IMG/VR virus record: IMGVR_UViG_3300042879_000665
Coordinates: 1 to 20,655 of that record
Reading direction: 5' to 3' (one strand)
DNA: 20,655 bases
Source: a virus
The position numbers and the translations under genes were made by a program. Positions 6,820 to 14,038 of this stretch are shown here, piece by piece (the first letter of the stretch is position 1; every line of letters begins with the position of its first letter). The notes below the pieces were generated by a model that worked only from the letters and a program-made list of their open reading frames with translations, ran no database searches and was not told the DNA's origin.

Positions 6820-7025
6820 AGATTGAGATTGACAACAGGTTATTAGAAGAAATTGCAGCAGCCGAACTCAAGCGCACCGTTGCTTCCTTGAAAGAGGATC
6901 ACAAGAAGCGTAAGGCAGGGGTGAAGATAGCCATATTCGATTTGGACAAAGCCAAAGATGTTGCCGAACTGAAGCGACACATCGATGCGTTTGAACTAGT
7001 ACTTAAGTACTACACAGGAGTTTGA
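6816..7025 (+). CDS. Hypothetical helical protein, 69 aa
   Basis: The in-frame TTG 6801 lies before this start, but its GGAGG (6803-6807) is the ribosome site for ATG 6816, which also overlaps the previous stop as ATGA, so I use 6816. The product is a charged helical protein (LLEEIAAAELKRTVASLKED, KDVAELKRHIDAFELVLKYY) with a short strand KIAIFDL between helices. No family, metal site or membrane segment is seen. Confidence 0.6.
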   Translation: MKIEIDNRLLEEIAAAELKRTVASLKEDHKKRKAGVKIAIFDLDKAKDVAELKRHIDAFELVLKYYTGV

Positions 7026-7026
7026 T

Positions 7027-7227
7027 ATGACTGACCTACGCAAAGCCGCCGAGGATGCACTCGCCCTACTAGAAAGATGGGCTGTCCTAATAGACAGCGA
7101 GTGGGGAGACTGCTTTGACTTGGATGAGTTAGAAGCACACGGACGTTTACCTGACGAGATAATACATCTCAGAGCCGCGCTCCGTAGTAGTGATAACAAA
7201 GGAATAAAGTGGGAGGTAGAACCATGA
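7027..7227 (+). CDS. Hypothetical acidic helical protein, 66 aa
   Basis: ATG 7027 begins 1 nt after the previous stop, preceded by CAGGAG (about 7016-7021). The sequence is a helix (DLRKAAEDALALLERWAVLI), an acidic loop with one Cys, and a second helix (LPDEIIHLRAAL). Small proteins with the opening AAxxALxxLE are common in phages without a known function. Its stop overlaps the next ATG as ATGA. Confidence 0.6.
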   Translation: MTDLRKAAEDALALLERWAVLIDSEWGDCFDLDELEAHGRLPDEIIHLRAALRSSDNKGIKWEVEP

Positions 7228-7412
7228 ACCAGACACAGTACAACCCGATTGAATACGCAAACCATGTACGCATTGGGAAAGTAGATTTATACGAGGAAGA
7301 TTTAGCGCGGATGAAACTTGCCGCTGCATTCCTTGAGTGGGTAGAAGGAAGCGACACGGAACTGAAACGCCAGTGGGTAGCGTTCAAGGCGTTCAAAAGG
7401 ATTACTAAGTAG
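7224..7412 (+). CDS. Hypothetical small protein, 62 aa
   Basis: I use ATG 7224, with GGGAGGT (7210-7216) as its ribosome site. The in-frame GTG 7209 would place that site inside the gene. The product has a polar start (NQTQYNPIEYANHVRIG), an acidic helix (LYEEDLARMKLAAAFLEWVE) and a basic C-terminus (FKAFKRITK). It immediately precedes and overlaps the polymerase gene by 1 nt (TAGTG), so the two are probably coupled. No family is recognised. Confidence 0.6.
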   Translation: MNQTQYNPIEYANHVRIGKVDLYEEDLARMKLAAAFLEWVEGSDTELKRQWVAFKAFKRITK

Positions 7413-9277
7413 TGAACATCGTAACCATAGACTTTGAGACATACTACGACAAGGACTACAGTCTCAAGAAGATGACGACGGAGGCATACATTCGTAGCCC
7501 GTTGTTCCAAGTCATTGGCGTGGGCGTTAAGTACAACAACTACGATGCCGATTGGTACTGCGGGTATAACCCCGAGGGATTTCTCAAGTCTTTGGATTTC
7601 AGCAAGTGCGCGGTGCTTTGCCACAACACTATGTTCGACGGTGCGATCCTGTCATGGAAGTACGGGATCAAACCTAAACTGTGGCTCGACACATTATCTA
7701 TGGCGCGTCCCCTACATGGGGCTGTGGTTGGCGGTTCGCTTGATGCCCTGACAACTTACTATGGGTTGGGCAAGAAGGGTAACGAGGTGGTCAATGCAAT
7801 GGGCAAGCGGCGATCAGAGTTTAGCGAACAAGAACTCATGGATTACGGTGCGTACTGCACCAACGACGTTGAACTAACGTACAAGTTATTCAAGAAACTA
7901 AAGCAGGGTTTCCCCGTGTCTGAACTCATGGTCATCGACCAGACGATACGGATGTACACCGAGCCTACCATCGAACTCAGTAAGCCCTTGCTTGAGGAAC
8001 ACTACAAGGATGTTATCAAGCGCAAGAACGAACTGATCATATCTCTACCCGGTGGGGAGAACTCAATCCAACTACTGATGAGCAACGATAAGTTTGCACA
8101 ACGATTGCAGATGTTGGGTGTCGATCCACCTACCAAGATCAGCCCGAGAACTGGCAAGTCAACGTGGGCATTCAGCAAGACAGACAAGGGGATGACCGAC
8201 TTACTGGATCATCCCGATCCACAGGTACAGATGTTAGTGGCTGCACGACTAGGCACGAAGTCCACCATTGAGGAGACACGGACGCAAGCGTTCATAGGTA
8301 TAGCCGAGCGTGGCCGACTGCCGATCATGCTTAATTACTATGGCGCACACACCGGCCGCTTTAGCGGCGGCGACAAGATCAACCTACAAAATCTCCCTGC
8401 TCGTGGGAACAACAAGATTAGACAGGCGTTACGAGCACCGGAGTACCACAAGATAATTGCCTGTGACTCCAGTCAGATCGAAGCCCGTATGGTTGCGTGG
8501 CTTGCAGGACAGGAGGATTTGGTTCAAGCATTCCGTGAGAAGCGGGATGTGTACTCCGAGTTTGCAACGGAAGTCTACGGCCGCACCATCACCAAGGCAG
8601 ACAAGGTAGAGAGGTTCGTAGGTAAGACTTGCGTGTTGGGTCTGGGCTACGGCATGGGAGCCGAGAAGTTTCGGCGCACCCTTGAGATAGGACAGGCTGG
8701 CATATCCGTAAAGATAGATACCAACGAGGCCGAACGTATCGTCAGACTCTACCGCCAGAAGAACTGGAAGATCGTGGAGTTATGGCAGCGATGTGGCTAC
8801 GCACTGCAGGGGATCTTGAACGGAGGTTCAGGAACCATTAACAAATGTATCGACTACGACTGCGAAGGAATCATCCTGCCCAACGGATTCAAACTGCGGT
8901 ACACCGCCCTGCGTGCCAACGGTAACGGGTTCGAATACATAGCCGACGCACGTACATATAAGAAGTATCTCGCTAGTAAGTTGGGTGGCGGCGCTCCGGT
9001 CAAGTTAGATTGGACGAAGATATACGGTGGTAAGGTCGTAGAGAATATCGTCCAAGCCCTAGCCGCACTGGTTATCCGTGAGCAGATGGCCAAGGTAGGA
9101 CAGAAGTATAAGGTCGCCTTCCAAGTACACGACGAGATCATCATTACCGCCGGTGCTGCGGATGCCGATCATGCAGAAAGATATTTGGTTGAGTGTATGT
9201 CTACCCCACCTGCGTGGGCTGCTGATTTGCCAGTGGCCTGTGAGTCAGGACAGGCTGATAACTATGGAGACACATGA
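7412..9277 (+). CDS. polA: Family A DNA polymerase with 3'-5' exonuclease domain
   Basis: This 621-residue protein is the phage replicative polymerase. The exonuclease domain has DFET (Asp7, Glu9), HNTMFDG (Asp76) and YCTNDVE (Tyr148, Asp152). The polymerase domain has motif A ACDSSQIEAR (Asp352, Glu357), motif B RFVGKTCVLGLGYG (Arg401, Lys405, Leu409, Tyr413) and motif C VHDE (His573, Asp574). There is no 5' nuclease domain, as usual for phage PolA. All catalytic residues are present. The position equivalent to E. coli Phe762 is Leu409, which comparative studies of phage PolA link to temperate or slow replication. It starts at GTG 7412, overlapping the preceding TAG by 1 nt, and overlaps the next gene by 4 nt. 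Its partners are the SSB-like protein (12748) and the primase-helicase (14039). Confidence 0.95.
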   Translation: MNIVTIDFETYYDKDYSLKKMTTEAYIRSPLFQVIGVGVKYNNYDADWYCGYNPEGFLKSLDFSKCAVLCHNTMFDGAILSWKYGIKPKLWLDTLSMARPLHGAVVGGSLDALTTYYGLGKKGNEVVNAMGKRRSEFSEQELMDYGAYCTNDVELTYKLFKKLKQGFPVSELMVIDQTIRMYTEPTIELSKPLLEEHYKDVIKRKNELIISLPGGENSIQLLMSNDKFAQRLQMLGVDPPTKISPRTGKSTWAFSKTDKGMTDLLDHPDPQVQMLVAARLGTKSTIEETRTQAFIGIAERGRLPIMLNYYGAHTGRFSGGDKINLQNLPARGNNKIRQALRAPEYHKIIACDSSQIEARMVAWLAGQEDLVQAFREKRDVYSEFATEVYGRTITKADKVERFVGKTCVLGLGYGMGAEKFRRTLEIGQAGISVKIDTNEAERIVRLYRQKNWKIVELWQRCGYALQGILNGGSGTINKCIDYDCEGIILPNGFKLRYTALRANGNGFEYIADARTYKKYLASKLGGGAPVKLDWTKIYGGKVVENIVQALAALVIREQMAKVGQKYKVAFQVHDEIIITAGAADADHAERYLVECMSTPPAWAADLPVACESGQADNYGDT

Positions 9278-9567
9278 TGTTTCACGAAGCCATGTTCGCT
9301 GCGTTCGTAGTGCTACAGGTGACCGATGCCATCTCGACTATCCATGGAACTAACCTAGGTTACGGGGAGAAGAACCCGCTACTGGCATGGTTGTTCGACA
9401 AGGTCGGAGTAACATATGCGTTACTATGTGTTAAAGGTTTGGCGATTTTGTTAACACATCATTACTTGGAGGATATCCCCACATTCATACTGGTCGTAGC
9501 CAATCTTGTGTATACGTTTATTGTATTCAACAACCTAAAGATAATCTCAGAGGACACCAATGACTAA
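9274..9567 (+). CDS. DUF5658-like membrane protein, 97 aa
   Basis: The start is ATG 9274 (ATGA overlap with polA). An in-frame ATG 9277 is equally possible. Three hydrophobic segments are visible, at about residues 5-20, 46-62 and 70-88. Between the first two lies DAISTIHGTNLGYGEKNPLL, which matches the typical DUF5658 signature (Asp, Thr, then a Gly-x-Gly-Glu-x-NP loop). The family consists of small integral membrane proteins of unknown function found mostly in bacteria and archaea. Its place within the replication genes is unusual. It could tether replication to the membrane or be an accessory gene, but neither is shown. Confidence 0.7.
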   Translation: MMFHEAMFAAFVVLQVTDAISTIHGTNLGYGEKNPLLAWLFDKVGVTYALLCVKGLAILLTHHYLEDIPTFILVVANLVYTFIVFNNLKIISEDTND

Positions 9568-9790
9568 CATTAGCGAAGTAAAGTTTGCCCCCCGTAACCA
9601 AGACGCCCTGCAACTAGCCGAGGCTCTAGTGGATTACGTAAAGACCAACGAGAACGCCACTGAGTTATTTGCACTGGTCAAGATAGGCACGGATTACCAC
9701 AGGTTTTCTACCAATATGAAGGACATGATGTCCCTAGTTTCAATCCTAGAACTATCAAAATTTGATTGCTTGAAACGGATGAATGAGTGA
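9560..9790 (+). CDS. Hypothetical protein, 76 aa
   Basis: ATG 9560 overlaps the previous stop by 8 nt and has AGAGGA upstream. The product is an ordinary soluble alpha/beta sequence: helix DALQLAEALVDYVKTN, strand ELFALVKIG, then helix MKDMMSLVSILELSKFDCL. It is the last gene before the 58-nt leader of the nuclease gene. No family is recognised. Confidence 0.6.
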   Translation: MTNISEVKFAPRNQDALQLAEALVDYVKTNENATELFALVKIGTDYHRFSTNMKDMMSLVSILELSKFDCLKRMNE

Positions 9791-9817
9791 GATAGACTCA
9801 GGCTTCCAATGACTACC

Positions 9818-9840
9818 GCCCCGGACTAACCCTCCGGGGC
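9818..9840 (+). promoter_or_regulatory. GC-rich hairpin before the nuclease gene
   Basis: GCCCCGG (9818-9824) and CCGGGGC (9834-9840) form a perfect 7-bp stem around a 9-nt loop. The region 9791-9848 contains no other gene. No T-run follows on either strand, so a classical intrinsic terminator is not supported. The GGGG in the 3' arm (9836-9839) lies about 9 nt before ATG 9849 and is the only ribosome-site-like stretch there, so the stem may hide it and limit translation of the nuclease gene. Confidence 0.5.
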
Positions 9841-9848
9841 AACAACCC

Positions 9849-10508
9849 ATGCGTTTATCACATTCATATTCTGCAATAAAGTTGTATGAGAATTGCCCGT
9901 TACGATACTACCGTCAACGTATCCTCAAGGATGTTACTGATGATGGTGGTGAAGCGAGTAAGTACGGGGAACGTATCCACGAGTACCTTGAGCGCAGGCT
10001 TAAGGAGGACGCCGAGTTACCGCAGGACATTGCACATTACGAAGTCCTCTGTACCACGGTCGAGAAGATTGCTAACGGAGGAGAACTCCACATCGAAAAG
10101 GAATTGGTTCTTACAGAAGAACTGAAACCTACGGGGTGGTGGGAACCAGACGCATGGCTACGTAGTAAGTTGGACGTATTGGTACTGCGTGACGATACTG
10201 CCTACGTAATGGATTGGAAAACTGGTAAGCGCAACCCTGACTTCTTTCAGATGCAGATGTTTGCTTGCCAAGTATTCAAACACTATCCGCACGTAAACAA
10301 ATGTAAGACCAGTCTCGTATGGCTGAAGCACTTGCAGATGGATACCGAGGAGTACACAAGGGAGCAGTCCAATGAGATGTGGGCTGTGATCATGGGGAAG
10401 ATACGACGTATCTACAATTCGTTGGAGCATGACAAGTGGCCAGCCCGACCGAGTGGATTGTGCCGCTTCTGTCCTGCACGACACGACTGTGACTACGCTG
10501 CGCTATGA
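9849..10508 (+). CDS. PD-(D/E)XK nuclease, Cas4/RecB-like, with Fe-S cysteines
   Basis: This 219-residue protein matches the Cas4/AddB-like nuclease layout found in phage replication modules. It has Cys16 (NCPLRYY), His44 in GERIHEYLE, Asp109 (SKLDVLVL), the DxK pair Asp122-Trp-Lys124 (VMDWKTGK), a Gln-rich QMQMFA motif (134-139) and three C-terminal cysteines, Cys205, Cys208 and Cys214 (CRFCPARHDC). The four Cys probably hold a 4Fe-4S cluster. Such enzymes resect DNA ends in recombination. It is followed by a VRR-NUC and an SNF2 helicase with overlapping starts, suggesting a recombination or replication-fork module. The start ATG follows the hairpin at 9818-9840. Confidence 0.85.
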   Translation: MRLSHSYSAIKLYENCPLRYYRQRILKDVTDDGGEASKYGERIHEYLERRLKEDAELPQDIAHYEVLCTTVEKIANGGELHIEKELVLTEELKPTGWWEPDAWLRSKLDVLVLRDDTAYVMDWKTGKRNPDFFQMQMFACQVFKHYPHVNKCKTSLVWLKHLQMDTEEYTREQSNEMWAVIMGKIRRIYNSLEHDKWPARPSGLCRFCPARHDCDYAAL

Positions 10509-10807
10509 CACCCGAAGGCAAGATCAAACGTAAAGTTGTTGAGGTATTACGGAAGCATGATGTTTGGTATTTCTTTCCCGGCAACAACGGGTTTGGTAAG
10601 TCAGGCATCCCCGACATTATCGCCATCGTTGGCGGTAGGTTTGTAGGTATCGAATGTAAGGCCGACCCAAGTAAGAAGCCCACCGAATTACAACGTAGAT
10701 GCGGAGAAGAAATAGAAGCCGCCGGTGGTAGATGGTTCTTGGTGCGGAGTGTTGAAGATATTAACGAGGTTGAACAATGCTTATTGTCGAGAGTGCTAGA
10801 GCACTAG
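10505..10807 (+). CDS. VRR-NUC domain nuclease
   Basis: This 100-residue protein is a stand-alone VRR-NUC domain, a PD-(D/E)XK-fold nuclease. Visible motifs are Glu4, SGIPDI (Asp37), GIECK (Glu50, Lys52) and Gln63 on the following helix, the expected set. Stand-alone VRR-NUC proteins in phages act on branched DNA, like Holliday junction resolvases, and often lie beside an SNF2-type helicase as here. The gene overlaps the upstream nuclease by 4 nt (ATGA) and the downstream helicase by 31 nt, so expression is tightly linked. The length is normal for phage versions. Confidence 0.9.
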   Translation: MTPEGKIKRKVVEVLRKHDVWYFFPGNNGFGKSGIPDIIAIVGGRFVGIECKADPSKKPTELQRRCGEEIEAAGGRWFLVRSVEDINEVEQCLLSRVLEH

Positions 10808-12339
10808 CACTTAAGTTAAACAACCCTGACCGTGTGTTGGAGTGCATCCCAACAGCGAAGCCATTGGTCAAGGACGGTGTGAAGTTGGTGGTTACACCCC
10901 ACCGACTGGATGAGGTACGCATACTGCGGAACCTTGGCATCAAGGCTCCCTCTCCCATCCTGCATTACTACGACTGGCCCGGCCCGCACAAACCGTACAA
11001 CCACCAGAAAGAAACTGCTGCGTTCTTGACTCTCAATACTCGAGGGCTAGTGCTCAACGAGATCGGTACAGGCAAGACGCAATCGGCACTGTGGGCTGCT
11101 GACTATCTGATCAAGACCAAGCAAGTGAGAAAGGTTCTCATCTTGTCCCCGCTATCTACACTTGAGCGGGTATGGGGCGACGGTATCTTCACTGGCCTAG
11201 TCAACAGATCGTTTGTCACTCTGCATGGCACAGCCGAGCGCAGACTTAAACTGCTAAAGACTGATAATGATTTCTACATCATCAATCATGATGGGTTTCA
11301 GATCATATCCCCACACTGCAACGGGATGTTCGACCTGATCATCGTGGATGAGGCGGCAGTCCTACGTAACCCATCGACTACGCGGTTCAAGGTATTCCGC
11401 AAGTTCATGGAACAGAATCCAACAACACGTTTGTGGTTGATGACTGGCACACCGACGCCGAACCTGCCGACAGACGCATGGTCATTGGCCAAGTTGGTTA
11501 ATAGCCCGTACTGCACCAAGACGTACACTGCGTTTCGTGATCAGGTGATGATGAAAGTTGGTCAATGGAAATACGTTCCACGGCCAGAGGCGATTGAGAC
11601 AGTCAAACATATTCTCACACCTGCTGTGCGGTACACCCGAGAAGAATGCTTTGACCTACCGGACACCATCATCCAGACCCGTAGCGTGGAACTGACTCCG
11701 GTGCAGAAGAAGCACTACCAAGCCATGCTCAAACATTTCGTAACCGAACTGGCTGCAGACAGGAAGCAGGGGACAATCACTGCCGTCAACGAGGCGGTGA
11801 AGATTCAGAAACTGGTACAGATATCTTGCGGTGTAGCGTATGACGATAACGGACAAAACCTTGAAATCGACGCATCGCCGCGTGTAAACTTAGTCAAAGA
11901 GTTGATTGAGGAAGCGGGAGAGAAAGTGATTCTGTTCGTGCCACTGACTGGCACGTTGCATATGCTGAGCCGCGAACTAGAGAAGCACTGGCCTGTCGGT
12001 GTGGTGAATGGCGAAGTACCTGCAAGCAGACGGAATCAAATCTTTCACGACTTCCAACATTTGAAAGAGCCGCACGTTTTGATTGCACATCCCGGCACGA
12101 TGGCGCATGGTCTTACATTGACCAGTGCATCAACCATCATTTGGTACGGGCCGATCAATCAGAACGAGCAGTATGTTCAAGCCAACGGTCGCATTGAGCG
12201 TATTGGTAAACGGCACGTATCCAACGTGATACACATTGAGGCGACCGAGTTAGAACACAAGATGTACGAGAGACTGAAGAACAAGCAGAAGTTACAAGGC
12301 TTACTGCTAGATTTAATTAAAGAAGAAACAGAGAGGTAA
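10777..12339 (+). CDS. SNF2-type DEAD/H helicase
   Basis: This 520-residue superfamily 2 helicase is of the SNF2 type common in phages. It has Gln77 before the core (NHQKETAAF), Walker A NEIGTGKT (94-101), DEAA (191-194) in place of DEAD/DEGH, TGTP (223-226) and motif VI QANGRIERIGK (468-478). The N-terminal 70 residues (VESARALALKLNNPDRVLEC and PHRLDEVRILRNLG) match the usual leader of this phage family. The 31-nt overlap with the VRR-NUC gene, with GAGG about 8 nt before ATG 10777, implies coupled synthesis. The pair probably processes recombination or replication intermediates. No separate DnaB-like helicase is seen; fork unwinding may instead come from the 14039 protein. Confidence 0.9.
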   Translation: MLIVESARALALKLNNPDRVLECIPTAKPLVKDGVKLVVTPHRLDEVRILRNLGIKAPSPILHYYDWPGPHKPYNHQKETAAFLTLNTRGLVLNEIGTGKTQSALWAADYLIKTKQVRKVLILSPLSTLERVWGDGIFTGLVNRSFVTLHGTAERRLKLLKTDNDFYIINHDGFQIISPHCNGMFDLIIVDEAAVLRNPSTTRFKVFRKFMEQNPTTRLWLMTGTPTPNLPTDAWSLAKLVNSPYCTKTYTAFRDQVMMKVGQWKYVPRPEAIETVKHILTPAVRYTREECFDLPDTIIQTRSVELTPVQKKHYQAMLKHFVTELAADRKQGTITAVNEAVKIQKLVQISCGVAYDDNGQNLEIDASPRVNLVKELIEEAGEKVILFVPLTGTLHMLSRELEKHWPVGVVNGEVPASRRNQIFHDFQHLKEPHVLIAHPGTMAHGLTLTSASTIIWYGPINQNEQYVQANGRIERIGKRHVSNVIHIEATELEHKMYERLKNKQKLQGLLLDLIKEETER

Positions 12340-12341
12340 CT

Positions 12342-12743
12342 ATGAGTGTAAAGGTAGATGATGTTATCGCTACGTACATGAAGTTACGTGGTCAGAAGGA
12401 AGCCATCGAAGCGCAGATGAAAGAGCAGACTGCTGCTATCAAAGCCAAGATGGAGAAGTTGGAATCGTGGATCAAGGAACAGGCTGACGTACAAGGCGTC
12501 ACTAGTTTCAAGACCAAGCATGGCACTGCATTCCTTACCACTAGTGACTACGCAAACGTGGCTGACTGGGATGCTATGCTTTCGTTCGTCAAAGAAAACG
12601 AAGCGTATGATCTCTTTGAGAAGCGCGTCAGTAAGGTCGCTGTGCGTGGATATATTGAACAGACCAAAACCGTTCCGCCCGGTGTGAATTATGGAACACG
12701 ACTGGATGTGAACATTCGTAAGCCGACTGCATCAGTGGAGTAA
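12342..12743 (+). CDS. Coiled-coil hypothetical protein, 133 aa
   Basis: ATG 12342 lies 2 nt after the helicase stop and is served by AGAGAGGTAA. Residues 10-50 are a coiled coil (KEAIEAQMKEQTAAIKAKMEK). The rest is a small alpha/beta domain (GVTSFKTKHGTAFLTTSDYA, then KTVPPGVNYGTRLDVNIRK). The architecture resembles phage proteins sometimes compared with Gam-like nuclease inhibitors, because both have a coiled coil near recombination nucleases, but I cannot confirm that. It sits between the helicase and the SSB-like gene, so a role in recombination or replication is likely from context only. Confidence 0.7.
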   Translation: MSVKVDDVIATYMKLRGQKEAIEAQMKEQTAAIKAKMEKLESWIKEQADVQGVTSFKTKHGTAFLTTSDYANVADWDAMLSFVKENEAYDLFEKRVSKVAVRGYIEQTKTVPPGVNYGTRLDVNIRKPTASVE

Positions 12744-12747
12744 TCAG

Positions 12748-13722
12748 ATGACTAATATCGTTCCTGCAAACATCAAAGTTCCTGCTCACCTTGCCGCACG
12801 GGTAGGCGTCCAATCAGCACTTGCTCAGTCGTTGACGGGCGGTCTGTCTAGTGGCGGTACGGGTGAGTCCTATCCACGCATCAGCATCAAGGGTGCGCGG
12901 TTCCGTATTGTCGATGGCGATACTGAAACCGTACTGGATTCCACCACGCTTGAAGTTGTTATCGTTGGTGCTAACCCGCGACTGTCCAAGATTTGGTACG
13001 CCAAGCAATGGACTCCTGACGCTGAGCCGAGCGCACCAGACTGCTACTCGCTTGATGGTATCGGCCCCGATCCTCAGGCTACCAACCCACAGAATGATCT
13101 CTGTGCTTCCTGTCCGCAGAACGCATGGGGTTCCAAGGTGACTCCGCAAGGCCAACAGATCAAAGCCTGTGCTGACCAGAAGCGTCTTGCTGTGGTTGCT
13201 GCTGACGATCCTAACGGCCCTGTGTATTTGTTGCAGGTCACACCTGCTGCGCTGAAGGGATTGAACCAGTACCAGAAAGAACTTTCTGTGCGTGGTATCC
13301 CGCCTGAGATCGTCAAGACCAAGGTATCGTTTGATACCGACGCATCCTTCCCGAAGTTGAAGTTTAGTTTCGGCGGCTTCTTGGATGAGGAAACTCAGGC
13401 TGTCGTTGACGAACTGTTTGGGTCTACCAAGGTTAAAGATATTACTGGTGAGACTCCCCGAACCGCAGTTGCAGTGCCGAAGATTGCTGCTCCTGCCCCC
13501 GTTGCGCCGAAACCCGCTGTAGCAGTTGCAGAGGTAGAGGAGGTTGAAGCCCCCATCCCAGCCCCTGCCCCTGCCCCTGTGAAGCGTGGTTTCGGTGCTG
13601 CTAAACCTGAGGCTAAGCCGAAGGCGGCTGCTCCTAAGGCGGCTGCTGCCCCGACTCCTGCCGCTGCTAACTCACTGGCCGACGAGATTGCGGCCCTTGT
13701 AGGCGAGGTTGCGGATGATTGA
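12748..13722 (+). CDS. Probable ssDNA-binding protein with zinc site and acidic tail
   Basis: I infer a single-stranded DNA-binding protein from layout and context, not from a firm family match. Residues 42-230 form a globular, strand-rich part (SYPRISIKGARFRIV, TLEVVIVGANP) with four cysteines, Cys99, Cys119, Cys122 and Cys141, that could bind zinc as in T4 gp32-type proteins. It is followed by a Pro/Ala-rich disordered linker (about 240-310) and an acidic C-terminal tail ending VADD. An acidic tail after a flexible linker is characteristic of SSBs, where it contacts partner proteins. The neighbours are nucleases, a helicase and the primase-helicase. The linker DNA is repetitive. Confidence 0.65.
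   Translation: MTNIVPANIKVPAHLAARVGVQSALAQSLTGGLSSGGTGESYPRISIKGARFRIVDGDTETVLDSTTLEVVIVGANPRLSKIWYAKQWTPDAEPSAPDCYSLDGIGPDPQATNPQNDLCASCPQNAWGSKVTPQGQQIKACADQKRLAVVAADDPNGPVYLLQVTPAALKGLNQYQKELSVRGIPPEIVKTKVSFDTDASFPKLKFSFGGFLDEETQAVVDELFGSTKVKDITGETPRTAVAVPKIAAPAPVAPKPAVAVAEVEEVEAPIPAPAPAPVKRGFGAAKPEAKPKAAAPKAAAAPTPAAANSLADEIAALVGEVADD
13561..13578 (+). repeat. Short tandem repeat GCCCCT x3 in the SSB-like gene
   Basis: Three perfect copies of GCCCCT encode part of a Pro-Ala run in the linker. Further Ala/Pro-coding GCTGC-rich repetition follows to about 13672. Replication slippage here would change linker length by pairs of residues without breaking the frame. Confidence 0.6.
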
Positions 13723-13996
13723 GCAACCACCAGTAGACTTTACAAAGGTGGAAACTCTGCGTAGACACATGCTTTTGACCACTGGGAATATGTCCACATT
13801 GTTTGGCGTTTCCCGCATGACGTACTATGGTTGGGTGAAGGGCAAGCCCCTCCGCAAATCCAATGACGTTACGGTTAGGCGTGTGCTGAGACAACTTCTT
13901 GACGTAATGAAGAATCACCAATGGCCTACGCCCGAAGTGATTGCATCAGGACAGCGAGATAGGTTTTCACGCTTACAGGAATTGCTTAATACTTGA
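13715..13996 (+). CDS. Small helix-turn-helix DNA-binding protein, 93 aa
   Basis: ATG 13715 is preferred to the in-frame TTG 13709 because GGCGAGG (about 13702-13708) is well spaced for it. It overlaps the previous stop by 8 nt. Residues about 13-45 (TLRRHMLLTTGNMSTLFGVS then MTYYGWVKG) form an XRE/Cro-like helix-turn-helix; the rest is helical and basic (VTVRRVLRQLLDVM). Such proteins are usually phage regulators. The gene lies directly before a leader containing a perfect 16-bp palindrome, a plausible operator for autoregulation or for control of the primase-helicase gene. That link is inference. Confidence 0.75.
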   Translation: MIEQPPVDFTKVETLRRHMLLTTGNMSTLFGVSRMTYYGWVKGKPLRKSNDVTVRRVLRQLLDVMKNHQWPTPEVIASGQRDRFSRLQELLNT

Positions 13997-14000
13997 ATGG

Positions 14001-14034
14001 TGGCGGGGGGAGAAATCCCCCCGCTATAGCGGGG
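14001..14034 (+). promoter_or_regulatory. Overlapping alternative hairpins and 16-bp palindrome
   Basis: TGGCGGGGGG (14001-14010) pairs with CCCCCCGCTA (14017-14026) around a 6-nt loop, including one G-T pair. The same 3' arm also pairs with GCGGGG (14029-14034) around a TATA loop, forming the perfect palindrome CCCCGCTATAGCGGGG (14019-14034). The two hairpins cannot form together. The second covers GGGG just 4 nt before ATG 14039. No T-run follows, so a terminator is unlikely. As DNA, the palindrome could be an operator for the HTH protein; as RNA, it could be a translation switch. Confidence 0.55.
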
Positions 14035-14038
14035 CGCT

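Noticed and set aside
9740-9815. Sigma70-like promoter upstream of the nuclease gene
   Set aside because: TTGCTT with a GAGATA-like box can be drawn at about 17 nt, but the -10 match is poor.
9818-9840. Rho-independent terminator
   Set aside because: The stem is perfect, but no T-run follows on either strand, and the next start is 9 nt away.
13395-13730. Minus-strand Ala/Gly-rich frame of 111 codons
   Set aside because: It mirrors the repetitive Pro/Ala linker of the SSB-like gene; low complexity explains the open frame.
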